The notes: a model not told the origin generated them from the letters alone. A DNA stretch of 64,000 bases from Chinchilla lanigera (GCF_000276665.1 NW_004955475.1:4082801-4146800), one strand, 5' to 3'. Positions 25,231 through 37,962 are shown, numbered from the stretch's first letter. A program made the numbers and translations.

Positions 25231-26880
25231 CTATTGTGTGGGACACTAAACACCCTACCCAGTCACTTTTCATCATACTTCTATTAAGTTTACCCTCACA
25301 GACTGCACTTGCTTTCCCAGGTAGGCATAATATCCCCTTAACTCACAGGCGATATGGAGACTCCAATCTACTATTTTCAAATTCCTCTTCACCTGGTTTC
25401 TTAAACTTACCAGTTCTCCTTATAACACTCCTACCTTAGCCATTAAAAAAACACATGGAATCTATTATCTATTCCAGGGCTTACATATTATCAGTGAAAC
25501 CTCTTTGATCATTGTCCCTGTAGTGCCCAATCCAGCCAACATTCCTTCTTCAATACTGCCAGATACTTCTCATTTTATAGTTGTTGACCTCAAACATAAT
25601 TTTTAAACTATCCCTCTTGACTCCAGTTCAGAAAATCATTTCATCTTTACCTTGATGAATCTTGACACCAAAAACTTCCAACAACAACTCACTTAAACCA
25701 CCCTTCCTCAGGGATTCTACAAAAGGCCACACCTTTTTAGACAAACACTTGTCAAAGACCCCTAGGCTCCTTTCCCCTAAAACCCTAGCTGTTTTATCTA
25801 AAATGCTGATAAGCTTTTATTGTACAGCTCTTTTCTTAATATGTACATAACAGACACTGTTTAGTTACTTAATTTCCTAGCAACAAAGGGAGCCTGGGTA
25901 TCTCCAGACAACATCCACTTCTCTCAGACTGAGCTCACCTACCTTGGACTTCACATTACCCCTACTCATAAGGGAATCATACAGGACCACAAAAACCCTC
26001 ATTCCCTTATCCCAATCAAGATTTGATCTCCTTTCCTTTTTAGAGCTCATTAATTACTTTTGGTTGTCGATCTCAAACTTTGGTTTCATAGCTCAACCTC
26101 TGTATGAAGCTATCTCAAGAGACTTTAGTCACCACTTATTTCCCCCTCTTCTCTGTCTTCTGCTTTCAATGAGCTCAAATCAGCCTGCACTTTAGTGTCA
26201 GTATTCAATCTCTCAGCCCCAATACACCTTTTCACCTATATGCATATGCCAAAAGTGAGATTTGCTTTTGGGTTCCTATTTCAACTTCTTGACACAAAAA
26301 TACAGCCTACAGACTACTTCTCAAAGCAGTTAAACATGATGGCCCTGGGGTGGTTGAGCTGTCTGCACACGTTAGTGGTGGTGGCTCTCCTAATTATAAA
26401 AAGGTCCAGGCTCATTCTACTCCCACATCTTGTACCAATACAGGTACAGTCTGTACCTCTCATTCCTATACTAATTCACCAAACTTATGCTACAACCCCA
26501 AGAGACATGTGTGTCACCCTCCACACACCCCATCTCCTCAGCCCTTTGAAACTGATGTATGGGCATCCATTTCCTCTTGGCAAGACTCCCTCCAATACAT
26601 TAATTTTCAGAGATTACCTCCCACTGCTCTTCTTCATTCATCAACTTCTACAAAACTAACAGTTCACTTCCAAAACCTGATGACAACCCTACTCCCTTAT
26701 CAATCCTGCCAAGAGATTGGATTTACCTCAAAACCACCAACCCCAAACTCTTATAGCCAAAATGACAGGAATTGTATAGTTATCCTTACTATACAGAAGT
26801 GCAGTCAGTAAATGTGAAGCTCCTGAAGTTTCTGTTGGAAACAAGGAATCCAGTGACAATTGAACTTGAGACCATGTATG
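25230..26880 (+). pseudogene. ERV pol relic (RT, RNase H and integrase pieces)
   Basis: Fragments in shifting frames. An RT start (VWDT followed by a PLTHRRYG-like frame) lies near 25236, the LTYLG block of the RT connection at 25934-25948, and an integrase end with LMYGHPFPLGKTP near 26552-26592. Distances are shorter than a complete pol, so internal deletion is likely, as are multiple stops. Confidence 0.72.
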
Positions 26881-28500
26881 TTATTCTCTAGCAGAAAATT
26901 TGTCTACATGTTACTCATGTTTTGAGACATTGCAGGAGACCGAGATTACAGCTAGTAGACTAATTAGGAGAGGAAATTTCAAGGTAGTTGTGGTAGACTG
27001 ACAACTGGTGGTCAACTTGTAACACCCAGCTGAACTGAGTCAGCATAGTGCTGGGTGTGGGAGGCCCACCTGAGGATTGTTGCTAGCTGATGGAGACCAC
27101 TATAAAGCAGCTCTGAGGAGGACTTAAATTAATCAATTGGCTTTTCATGTTTACTTGTGAGTCTGTCCACGGCCTAGGCTCCTGGTCTGGAAATGGGCAG
27201 TGGACCCACAGTAAGTGAATGTCTGTGAGTCACTAATCCATATTGAGTCCTGTAATGGTGGATGAAGTCAGAAAACCTTGAAGGATAAGACAAGATCACA
27301 GCCAAGGACACCTGGATCCAAACCTCAACTAGATAAAGACTGTAGAGTAAGGCATCTCACTCCTGGGTGGATTAATTTAACCTTACTTGGAGAAGTCCTT
27401 GAGTGGTTCCACCCTTCTTAAGAACTTCCCTGCCTTCTTCTGGTAACTAAATCAATATGGACCACCCAAAGGTCCTGATTTTAGCTCTGAGAGAATCTTG
27501 AATTCTGTGAGAGGGCTTTGATTCTCCTGGAGCCTTGAAATTATTTGATTTTCCTCTTTTATTTAGCCTTTGCTGTCCACTCATTAGGGAAACTGTGGAC
27601 CTGATCAGCCTGTAATAACTAAGAGATACTATTAGCCCAATAGCCAGCAGCATAAGAGGCAGAACTGGAGAAGAAGAAAGGAGGCTGTTGGGAGCTGGTA
27701 GAAGCTGTTGAGAAGCTGTTGGGAAGCTGTGGCGAGCTGTTGGTTTTCCTAGAGGAGCTTTTCATGCTGGCTTTCCTGATGAACTTGGCTGCTCTCATCA
27801 GAGGAAGAGCCTGCAACCTCACTGTCATTGAGAATGGTTAGGGCTCACTTTGGGGGAGCTCTAGTCCTCAGTTTGAGTATCACTTCCTGGCTCTGGAGGG
27901 GAGATGGTGTACTACTCAGTTTCCTCGAGAAGCTTGTTGTGTTGGCTTTCCTGATGGGAACTCAGCTTTCCTGATCATCAGAGGAGCTCGGGACCTCACT
28001 GTTGCTGAGGATGGCTGTGATACTTTTTGGAGGAGCTCTGGTTCTTACTTTGAGCATTGCTTCCTGGCTCCAGTGCAGATCCCTCAGCCTGATAGCACAG
28101 ATCCTTCATCCCACTGGCACAGACTTTCCAGCTTTCACCATGACCTTGGGACCTTCCCAGCATAGATCCGTGAAACAGGTCTTCATGAGACATTGTATGG
28201 GCTCTAGGCCTCCAGTTGAACTTATGGGAATCATTGTTATGAGCTCTAGGTCTTCAACTGGACTCATTCAGGACATTATCAAGGGATCTAGGCCCTCAGC
28301 TGGATTCTTTGGTCTTTAGTGTGTGAACAGATTTCCTGCACTTTCTTTTTGTATATGATTCTTTTGGGTGACTATTATGAATAATCTTATAAAGTATGTG
28401 TCCTGTACTATATTATTCACCTTGCAAAACCCCAAACTATGACAGATGCCCAGCATCCATATTTTGCTGTGGTATGGGTACTCTTGGATACGTTTAGCCA
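26881..28500. other. Unassigned repeat-like region with internal tandem duplication
   Basis: A possible small LTR lies near 26989-27211 (TG start, CTATAAAGCAGC box). From 27740 to 28080 two imperfect copies of a unit with GCTTTCCTGAT, GGAGCTCT and CTTCCTGGCTC follow each other. From 28198 to 28310 a GCTCTAGG-type motif recurs three times about 50 bp apart. Short open frames occur on both strands, with no domain. Possibly ERV-internal sequence. Confidence 0.4.
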
Positions 28501-28539
28501 GTGCTATAATGAAAATTAAGAGCAAACAGCACAACTGAA

Positions 28540-29561
28540 TGATTTTAAATTTTGAGTTTCACCAGAAATAAAGGTCCTATAAAGTTGGAATGGAGAAGAA
28601 CACAGTTGCTGAAAAGATTAGCATTAAAAAGAAGCCTAATGTTTTGCATCAGGAAAATAAGAAAAAATGGTTTGAGGGCATTTAAGGAAAGAGCAAGACT
28701 CTTCCCTTTGGCCTTTAAAAATGAAAGAAGGTTTAGAGAAAAGCACCTTAGAGTACTCTATTGAGGAGTCCATGCATGGGGAATTGATTCCCCAAGATTC
28801 AGTTCATCATGCTCAGGCATTCAGGCAATTTCAGAGCTCTGCATACATTAGCAAGATGTAAAGACCCTCTGCTACTAGTCATGCAGGCAGCAGGCCTCAG
28901 TATCATCCAGGTAGTACTGGTTTTACACATATGCAGAATGCAAAAGTTATGGGGTCATGGAGGCTTCCACCCAGATTTCAGAAGAAGGCCCAAGAGATCA
29001 GGCAATGTGCCCCTACTGGGTGGATACTGAGATACTGGATGAAGCTGTTAAAGTGAAGAAGAAATTGCAGTGGAGACCCCAAGAAGTTGGAGAAACCAGA
29101 AATGTGGAAAGTCTGTGGAAAGCCACAAGAGTAAGTAAATATAGCCCAAGAAAGAAGCCATGAAGGTTAAAACCACTGGGAATACCTTCTGGGTGGGGCT
29201 GCCCAAGCCCTTTGGAGTTCATATCTCATTACAGCTTGACCTGGGTGCTATATATGAAACTCTGGAATTTAATGTTTGACTTGCTAGTTCTTGTTCTTTG
29301 GTCTGATTTCTTTCTATCTTATGTTTCCCTTCTGAAATAGGAATGTTTACTTTCTGCCATTGTAGGTTGGCAATGTTTAACTTTCTGTTTCATTTTTACA
29401 GAGGCTCACAACTAAGTGTTTTCTTTAGTCTCAGAGGAGACTTTAGGCTTGAACTCTTCAGCAATGCTGGAACTGTTGAGAATATGGCAACTCTTAAAGA
29501 TAGACTAAATGCACTTTGCATAAGGACATGCACATGAGTGTTTTGGAGGCCAGGAGCAGAA
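28540..29561 (+). mobile_element. MaLR internal region
   Basis: The segment around 29395-29530 (GAGGCTCACAACTAAG, TGAACTCTTCAGCAATGC, AAAGATAGACTAAATGCA) has the form of the 3' end of ERVL-MaLR internal sequences and leads directly into the LTR at 29562. The 5' limit is unclear. Confidence 0.55.
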
Positions 29562-29942
29562 TTTCATGATTTATATCTAGATATCCCCATAAAGCCTTAT
29601 CTGACAATAGGCAGGACCATTGGAAGATGATTGGCTTACAGGGGCTTTACACTTGAATTGCTGTTAAAGATGGGGCCTGGTTGGAAGAGGCGGGCTACCA
29701 TAGGCATGATCCAGAAGGTTATATTTCCCTTCCCAGCTCTTCCCTTGACTCTTTGCTTTCTAAAGGACATAACTTGAGCAGTTATTCTTCTGTTATGTTC
29801 CTCAGCCATGCTGTCATTTCTTAGAAAATCACCTGACTATGGACTGAAACCTCCCTAAACTGTGAACCAAAATATACCTTTCTTCCTTCAACTTGTGGCT
29901 GTCCAGTATTATGTTTCAGAGACAAGGAAAGTGACTATGACA
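29562..29942 (+). mobile_element. MaLR LTR, plus strand
   Basis: Starts near TTTCATGATTTATATCTAG. It has the diagnostic 3' portion with GGACTGAAACCTCC, AACTGTGAACCAAAATA and a TTCCTTCAACTTGTGGCTG block, ending GTGACTATGACA. Orientation is opposite to the other three MaLR-like LTRs in the window. Confidence 0.75.
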
Positions 29943-30229
29943 TAGGTCATATCTCTACTCCTTCTGGAAAGATGGATATTTCCATTATGATGTCCCTGTA
30001 GGAAGAAATTAAGAGGTTTGGGTGTTGGGTACAGGTGATTCTTCTAAGAGGACTAAAGGACTCCCACTGGGCTAGTGTCTGGGAACTGTAGGAAATAATT
30101 TTACTTCCTAGAAAATAGAAATAACAATGACAATTGTTCCCCTCTTTGAAGAGCAAGTGGCATATAATGTGAATATACTTTGTCAGTCAAAGTGGTACAC
30201 ACATGTCAGCAATTATACTTTTGCTGATT

Positions 30230-30815
30230 TTAAGCAGTACTTACTGATCATCTACTATGTGTCAGGTACTGTGCTAAGAGTGATACATCAGTAAATCACA
30301 AGATGAAAACTCCTGCCCCTCATAGTTTATACTTTAGTAGGGGAGATAGACAACTGACAAAATACATACGTATAATATGTCAGATAGTCATAAGTGCAAT
30401 GGGCAATAATTATACTACCTTAAATGTAAAGGAAGAAAGGGGGAGAGGCAATGCAAGATTACACTCTGAAATAGAATGGTTAAAAAAGTCTCAAGGAGCA
30501 GGTAATATTTGTGTAACAAACTTGAAGGATGTGAGCAAAGGAGCTATGTAGATATGAGGAGTGCTCTAGGCAGAGAAAAAGTTGTTGCAAAAGATCATAA
30601 GGGTAAGTATGTCAGGCGTGTTGAAGGAAGATCAAAGAGGCTGGTATATTGAGCCAGTGGGTATGGGCAAAAAAAACAGCAGATTAAGTTGAAGAGGTAA
30701 GAAGGGGTTCACTATACAGCACTTTGTAAGTAATGAGAATTTTAGTTTTTATTTGTAGGAGAAATGGTGAGCCATTGGAAGATTTTTCACAAAGTAATAA
30801 AATGATCTGACTTAA
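30230..30815 (-). mobile_element. Ancient L2-like LINE 3' fragment
   Basis: On the plus strand it reads CTACTATGTGTCAGGTACTG, then GGGGAGATAGACAACTGACA and finally GGTGAGCCATTGGAAGATTT with AATGATCTGACTTAAG. This order matches reverse-complement L2-class repeats shared by mammals. Confidence 0.6.
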
Positions 30816-31573
30816 GAGAGAGGGGGAAACAGAGCACTTTCATCACTGCCTAAAGTTCTAATGAGCAGCACTGCTCTAGAGAAGTAAGAACTTTGAAACA
30901 TGGTAGACCTTACTGCTGACAACAAAGTGGGCCCCAGGCTGGGAGACAGAAACTATGACAGAACATATTCTCTGAAAGGAAGAAGATGAAAAGACTCAAA
31001 GAAGAGATTTCTGTGGGTGGAGTGGAAGGCTATCATTGTGTTGGATGTATTTGTGTCTGTCTATGTCTAATCTTTTACTCAATTTTCCATTGTTTTCCTC
31101 TGTTTAGTAAAATCCCTTTAAAAATGCTAATTTAAGTTCACTATGCTCAAAAGAATGTGAGGTAAAAGGTTCTCCTCTTTTCTAGATGGGGTTAGGAAAC
31201 GTAGAGAAACAGTTCCTGGGGAGCAAAGTGATATATTAAAAGAGCTGAGGCTTGTTCATTTACCCTTAATCTATAGATCCCATTTCCTAAAAATTTCTTT
31301 GCTCAAACTGGCAAGTGTTTTTTCCAAGTGAGGGAAAAGGACCAGAAGCATCAATATCACCAAGGATGTTCTTTAAATTCATAGATGCTTACACCTTACC
31401 CCAAACCTGATAATTTACAATTTGTGTGGCAATAATGAGGTTCTGGGATTTCTCTGGTACACATTCAAGTCTGTCAGTTATTGGCTTGGAGGAATCTGTG
31501 TTTTTCTTTAATGAATGAAATTAGACCCCAACATGAGCAACTAGATCAGAAACGAGAAAGCTTCAATCAAAAA
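30816..31573. other. Intron, no feature seen
   Basis: No exon or RNA recognised. Part of 31340-31500 may be an old transposon. Confidence 0.35.
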
Positions 31574-31716
31574 CCCTTGCATACAGAATGCCAGACCTTG
31601 TTCTAATGTCGCTTGCTGGCCTTGAGCATGGGTCTAATTTTCCCTAGGTCTCTGGTGACCTGTTTGTGAAATGGAAGATGTGAGTTGTGACTAATTCATT
31701 TCTGAGAGGCTTCTTG
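31574..31716. repeat. Direct repeat downstream of exon 3, copy 1
   Basis: 143 bp, matched without gaps to 32370-32512 at about 87% identity (about 19 mismatches by eye). In transcript sense it is 357 bp after the exon 3 donor. Confidence 0.9.
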
Positions 31717-31729
31717 ACTAAAACAAAAA

Positions 31730-31915
31730 GGGTAGAGATTGAGGGGCGAGAAAGGAGAAAGACTCAGGGAGACAGAATGGAGACAAGAAAAGGGAGAAGA
31801 AGAATACAGAGAGGGAAGGAGGGGGAAGGAGAGAAAGAGAAAGATAGTAAGTGAACATTAATGAATAAGAAAGTTACAGAAAAGGAGAGAAAAAGAGAAA
31901 TTGAGAGCCCCAAGG
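31730..31915 (-). repeat. Long polypurine tract (CU-rich in sense) downstream of exon 3
   Basis: About 185 bases of GA-rich low-complexity sequence on the plus strand, so CU-rich in the ARHGEF9 transcript. It starts about 160 bp after the exon 3 donor. It may be simple sequence or a splicing-factor landing zone. Confidence 0.7.
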
Positions 31916-32033
31916 GAACGGTTTCACTCTACTGATAGAATCTAGGAGGTAGTCCAGCTGCCCTTGTCCACATTTTGACACTGTCAAAGGCAGGCCCACC
32001 ATAGCTATTGGTTGTTCATGGAGGTGCCCTCTA

Positions 32034-32297
<264 letters not shown>

Positions 32298-32369
32298 TTA
32301 ACTGCCTTCTTCAGGATTTCAGAGTCAAATAATAAAATAGTAAATTAAAACACTTGGGTACCCAAAGAG

Positions 32370-32512
32370 CCCTTGCAAAAAGAATGCCAGACCTTGCTCC
32401 ATTGTGGCGTGCTGGCCCTAAGCATGGGTCTAATCCTCTCTAGGTCCCTGGCGACCTATCTGTGAAATGGAAGATGTGAGGTATAACTAATTCATTTCTG
32501 AGAGGCTTCTTG
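32370..32512. repeat. Direct repeat upstream of exon 3, copy 2
   Basis: 143-bp partner of 31574-31716, about 105 bp before the exon 3 acceptor in transcript sense. Same orientation, offset 796 bp, so exon 3 lies between the copies. Not recognised as a known SINE, though part faintly resembles MIR. Confidence 0.9.
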
Positions 32513-32849
32513 GGTAAGAATGTCTCCAAAGAGAGTAAAGTGCAAGCAAAACATGTTCATAGTGAAGCATATCTAGGAAGCACAGCTGGATCAAGAAAAG
32601 AAAAACTTAAACTAAATATCTAAGTATGACAGCTACACTATTGGCAAAACACGGCATTGAAGTACCTACAATTTGAATACCAAAGTTGAATGCCAAAATG
32701 GGTGTCTCAAAAGAAAGGCTTTTAGTACTGATTTTCATCATAGGATATATAAATAATAATCAAAATTTGACTGGAAAATTCCTTGGACATACAAATATCT
32801 CTACTTCCTCAAAGTTTGGATGAGGATATCAGAATATTTCCTCGCCACA

Positions 32850-33095
32850 TAATAACATTTGCTATTGATTAAGCATTTACTATACACTAGCCATTGTGCT
32901 AAGAGCTTTCAAGAAGCTTCTTTTCAGTTCTGCTAGATAAGTGCCACTGTTAACACCATTTCACAGAAGAGGAAACTAGGGCTAAAAGAAGTTAAGAAAT
33001 ATATCCCAAGTCACACAGTCAGGAAGCAGAGAGGCTTGGAACAGGAGCCACACAGTCTTAATGCTACAAACCCTATGCTATCATATATGTGCCTC
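32850..33095 (+). mobile_element. MIR SINE, nearly complete
   Basis: Ordered matches to MIR: AAGCATTTACTATACACTAG, ATTGTGCTAAGAGCTTTC, CCATTTCACAGAAGAGGAAA, GTCACACAGTCAGGAAG and ATGCTATCATA. Confidence 0.9.
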
Positions 33096-33431
33096 TGGCT
33101 CTAAGGGCGGCAAGGAGAGAAAAGGAAAAGCTTTGGGCCCAATGGGCTGACAATTATTAGAATCATAAAACAATGGATACAGTTGGTAAAGGCTGAGACT
33201 CTCCATTCCAAATCATGAAATTGAAAGGAAGCCAAAAAACAACAAAAAAAAACCCTCCTTTGCGTGAAATGTCTTTGGATCTTGGATGACTTAGCTTGTA
33301 ACACAGCCCATTTAGCCCCAGTCCTGGAAGAGGAAAACATGAGCACAGGAAGAAAAAGGGTGCCTCACCAGACTAACAAAATCTGTAGGAGGAAATCTTT
33401 TAAAATTTTCTTAATTCTTACTCTTTAACTA

Positions 33432-33516
33432 TTTTTTTTTTTGGTACTGGGAATCGAACTCAGGACCTTGCTCTTGCCAGGCAGGCGCTTATGCCACTGA
33501 GCTATATCCCTGGCCC
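33432..33516 (-). mobile_element. ID SINE, moderately diverged
   Basis: T-run then GGTACTGGGAATCGAACTCA through TGAGCTATATCCCTGGCCC. The flanks AACTATTTT and AACTAATTTT suggest a short target duplication. Confidence 0.88.
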
Positions 33517-35890
33517 AACTAATTTTATTTTAAGGAAAAAAGTATATTGATTGGTTTTTCGCGCCTACATCTTATATTATGAGCAGCTACACTGAAGATA
33601 ATAATGTGCAATGTAGGAGGCAATTTGCCAAGTACTTGCCAGTTGTCTCAACAGATTTAATCAACTCTATATTTCCTCTCCTCACTTTCTCCTTTTTTTT
33701 CTACATCCTGACTTAAGAAGCTGAGATCAAGCAACTGAGATGCTTCTGCATTTCTGTCAACAGAAAAACCTATGGGTAGATGATTTCAGAAGCTTTAAGA
33801 TGAAGGTAAAAGAAGTTACAAAAAATAGGTAAAATGGTAAAGAAAAAAAAAGAACAGTTGTTACTTCCCAACTCTGTATATTCTTCTTTTCACATTCCTT
33901 CCTAAGGAATGGGAAGTGTGGTTAGCACCCAGTATGCCTAGAAATTTACCTACATATTTTTTTGCTACAGGTCACAGCAAAAAAAGATCACTCTGTTTTA
34001 ACACATTTTGTATACACACTCAATGTGCAAAATTTATCTCTACCCATAACCTATCATCTTTTGCAAATTCTCTATTGCAATCTCTTCCAAAAGGTCAGCT
34101 TTGTGTCTTCAGTATGCTAATAGCTGCCCTTTAATACAACTGAAAGCCAGTGTAAGGGATGATTATTCAAAGGAATGGACCTGTTTAAAAAGTGATTCTA
34201 AGGCATTGAAGCAAATATCTCATATACATGATGCTGCTATTTTTAATAATGGAAATTTCACCCTCTACTAATCTATTAACTTTTTCCTGCTTCTCACAAA
34301 ACAAGCTAAGCTCTGATGGGGAAAGGGTAACATAAGCAGGCTTTGAAGAGATAACAACCATTTCTTTAATTCTCAGGACAAGTCAAGTCAAAATGGTCTG
34401 TGGGTGGTTAGAATAAGATAAGTATTTGGAACACTTCTAGTAGGAAGGAGTACAGGATATGAGGGCAGGAACAGAATGAGATTTAGATTCACACCACACT
34501 CCATGGGATTATAGTTACAAATAAAAGTAAGAGCAGAGAAAGCCAATTGCAGCCCAAGAAGAAGTAGCTCCCTTACACTAAATTTGGTAGGAGAAATCCC
34601 TTCTAGCTAGAACTAAAGGTCTAGGTGTAGGCTCTCTATCAGCAGCTTCTGAAAAGACATCTTTACTACATTGCAACAACTCCAGATGCCCATTCCTTAG
34701 GCTAAGATGCCACTTTCATAGAAAAGAATTGCGGTCAAGATCACTCATTCATTAAATCTACATCAAGTGCCTACCATTTGTCAGATACTGGGGATACAAC
34801 AGCAAAGAAAATAGAAAGCATTGATCTTCATGGTTCTGACATCGCAGAGACAATGTTTCATAGCCTAGGAAAAGGTGCCATGAAAGGCCCAAATGATTGT
34901 GCTCTTGATCTCAGGGTTATAGAAAAGATACCCTGGGCCTGATGATGCAACCTTCTCATCCAATCTCTAAACTCCCTTCTCTTAAAGTTTCCTGTTCTGT
35001 GCAGATGAAGAACCTAGTCTGTTTGCATGTCAGAGTACAATGACACAGGTCAGCCTAGGAGCTTATGCTCACTCAGTGGCATCCTATAGTGGCATGTTAG
35101 CTCTGCCCCACAACCTGCTGCAGGTTAAGGTGTACCTTTTCACCAGTGTTGTTGACTGATACTGCAATTAGCACATAGTTTCCTGATGCCAAGTAAGATA
35201 AACAATGCCCCAAACCTGCCAGATTGCAAAGCTTCCTAGAAGCCTTCTCATGGTAGTTAAATGCTGACTTAACCAGCTTCATTGACCTCTAATGGAAGGT
35301 GCATTAATGGGATCAATTTAACAGATATCTACATTGGACCTATTCTGGGACTAACTGCTAACTACTTACTGTGACAGAGACATGGGTAAGTAAGACAATT
35401 CATTCCTTCCCCTTCCTTCAAAACCAAGGAATGCTTTCTAAATGAGAGATAATCCCTGATTCTTCTCTCTCCCTTTTACATTCCTCAGTCACTTCCCTCA
35501 TCTCCTTATATCCAGGCAAGTCCCTAGGTAACCTCCCAGTTTCAATCTCTCCCCCATGCCACCAACAAGCTAATTTCCTTGACTGTCACTTTGACTGGCT
35601 ACTGTCATACCCCAGAATCCTCAATAACCTCCCATTGACTATTAAGCAAGTGCAAGTATCCACTTTTACTTCCTAGTGCTCCCTTCAGGAACACTGGGCT
35701 CCTCAGATTAGTCTTTCTGTCCAAAATATCCCCATTTCTATAATTTAATCTTATGCTGGGACATAGGAATTCTACAGTCCAGAGTCTTCAACTACTTCAG
35801 CAAAAATGAACCAATTTCTCCTCTTTCTGATTAAGAAGTTGATGCCCACACAGACTGCAAGGAATGAGAAATATGCCCATATCTTTGATG
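33517..35890. other. Intron, mostly unique
   Basis: No exon or RNA recognised. An old L2 or MIR remnant may lie at 34745-34830 (AAGTGCCTACCATTTGTCAG). Confidence 0.4.
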
Positions 35891-36460
35891 TGTCTATTTG
35901 TGTTATCTATCTTTACTGTCTTTAAAATTATACAGTTGTTCAAAGACACATATGCCTTGTAGAAAGTTAAAATAGAAAAAAGACTCAAATTATTAAAATC
36001 AAAGATGAGAAAGGAATTATCACTACCAATATTACAGAAATAAGGGTTAAAAGGAATACTAAGAACAATTGTATGTTAAGAAATTAAGAGAAAATGATGA
36101 AAATGGACAAATTCTTAAAAGACACAAACTACAGAAACCGATTCCTGAAGAAACAGAAAATCTAATAAGCAGGGCAACAGCAAATCAAGATTTTAAATGA
36201 GTAATCAGAAACTTCCTACACAAACTGAAAAAAAAGTAGGGTCAGATGGCCTCACTAGTGAACTTAACAAACATTTAAGGAAGAATTAACTATTCACAAC
36301 CTTCCCAAAGAAAACAGCAATGCAGAACTCCTCATTCAAAATGCTAGTAACTCACCCTAGCAACATATAAAAATTATCCCCCTTACCAGAAGGGATTGAT
36401 CGCAGAAGTGCAAGGTTGATTTAATTATAAAAATCAATGTAATATATCCTAATAATGAAA

Positions 36461-36612
36461 TAAAAGTTACAAAACCTCAGATGTGCACCTCAACAGACAC
36501 AGGAAAAGCATTTGAAGAAACTCAACACTCTACGACAAAACAAACACCAAAGAAGCTAGACATACAAGGGGACTTCCTAAAAAATAATAGCAGACACTTA
36601 TGAAAAATCATA
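36461..36612 (+). repeat. Local direct duplication B, copy 1
   Basis: 152 bp of L1 RT-region sequence (TAAAAGTTACAAAACCTCAG start), repeated at 37809-37962. Confidence 0.92.
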
Positions 36613-37219
36613 AAAAATATTACAAATTAATAGTGAATGAACGGTTTCATTGTACAATCAAGAACAAAAAAGGATATTTGACCTCATCACTCCTATTCCA
36701 AATTGTACTGGGGATTTTACTCACAGCAACTGGACAGGAAAAAGAAGTAAAATCATTTAAATTAGAAAGAAATAACACTACGTTTAGTTACAGAACTTAC
36801 GGTGTTATAGACAATTCTAAGGAATCCACTGGCGAAAAGCTATTATAAATATTAAAGAAGTTCAACAATGGTACAGATCCATCAGTTTAAAAATGCCAGT
36901 TGTATTTCCATACACTCTCAATGAACAATCTGAGAGTGAAACTAAGAAAAGAATTTCTTTAAAATAGTATTAGAAAAAACAAGATACTTAGGAACAAATT
37001 TAATAAAAGTAGTGCAAGACCTGTACATTGTAAACTAAAATAATACTGAAAGTACAGAGGATCTAACTAAATGAAAAGACCACTTGTGTTCATTGATTAG
37101 AAGACTTAATGTTGCTAAAATGGCAATATTCCCCAAATTAATTCAGATTCAACAATATCTCTACCAAAATCTTAGCAAACTCTGGAAATTGACAAGCTGA
37201 TTTTAAAATTGATATGGAA

Positions 37220-37685
37220 CTAGGATGAGGGAAAAGAAAGAAGGAAGGGGAAAATATGTGTATATACAAGGATAGCTGGGATAATTGTACTGATTTCTAT
37301 TGGTTTATTGAAAGGAACAGTTAATGTTTAAAATTTTTTTGACCAATTTTGCATGCTTATATCTGGAAATCTGAACAACTAAATTGAACACAACAATATG
37401 CAATATAACAACCATTGTTAAATTCCTACCATCTTGTTTAATGAAGCTCTGTATCGGTTCTAATGTTTTTTTATTAGTTTTTATTCTCCTCAATTGTTTG
37501 ATCAGTCTTGCATTAATACATCTGGTACTCGGAGCAACTTCCTTGAAGATAACAATATGTTATATAACAGCCATTGTTAATTTCCTATCATCTTGTTTTG
37601 AAATTTTGTACGGTTTTTATTGTTTTTGTGTTGTTTTGTTTTTGTCTTTGTTATTTTGTTTACTGTTTTCTTTTTAAAATTAAGT
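37220..37685 (+). mobile_element. L1 3' UTR insertion, type A, with internal tandem duplication
   Basis: Truncated L1 with only its 3' UTR. The same block series (GATCAATTTTGCAT-like, CTGG, CAACT, ACCATTGTTAA, CATCTTGTTT) occurs at about 37335-37445 and again at about 37495-37610. Flanks AAAATTGATATGGAACTAGG and AAAATTCATATGGAAATTGA correspond to the same point of the host L1, consistent with a decayed target duplication. Confidence 0.7.
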
Positions 37686-37808
37686 AAAATAAAATTCATA
37701 TGGAAATTGAAGGGACCCAGAATAACCAAAACATTTTTTAAAAGGAATCAAACACGAGGGCACAAGTTTCCAGTTTTAAAAACTTACTATATATTTACAC
37801 CAACAAGA

Positions 37809-37962
37809 TAAAAGTTACAAAACCTCAGATGTGCACCTCAACAGACACAGGAAAAGCATCTGAAAAAAAAACCCAACACTGTATGATAAAACAAACACCA
37901 AAGAAGCTAGAAATACAAGGGGATTTCCTAAAAGTAATAATAGACACTTATGAAAAACCATA
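37809..37962 (+). repeat. Local direct duplication B, copy 2
   Basis: 154-bp near-copy of 36461-36612, differing at roughly a dozen positions plus a small gap. It interrupts later ORF2 sequence, so it is out of order within the L1. Confidence 0.92.

Larger units (their letters stand above)
19633..26880 (+). mobile_element. Defective class I endogenous retrovirus (gag-pol relic, no env)
   Basis: Plus-strand order is LTR, tRNA-Phe primer site, gag remnants, an interrupting L1, protease, RT/RNase H remnants and an integrase end. Stops and frameshifts are frequent, with apparent deletions between blocks. No envelope gene and no matching 3' LTR was found before 26880. The copy cannot encode any complete protein. 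It is antisense to ARHGEF9. The stretches 21320-22550 and 23770-24780 inside it gave no clear retroviral match. Confidence 0.75.

Noticed and set aside
26195..26811. Two 150-residue frames as novel host genes
   Set aside because: They overlap decayed ERV pol sequence in competing frames; the integrase-like block shows their origin.
27447..28319. Open frames on both strands as candidate small genes
   Set aside because: They lie in tandem-repeat sequence, with no domain and no support for splicing or start context.
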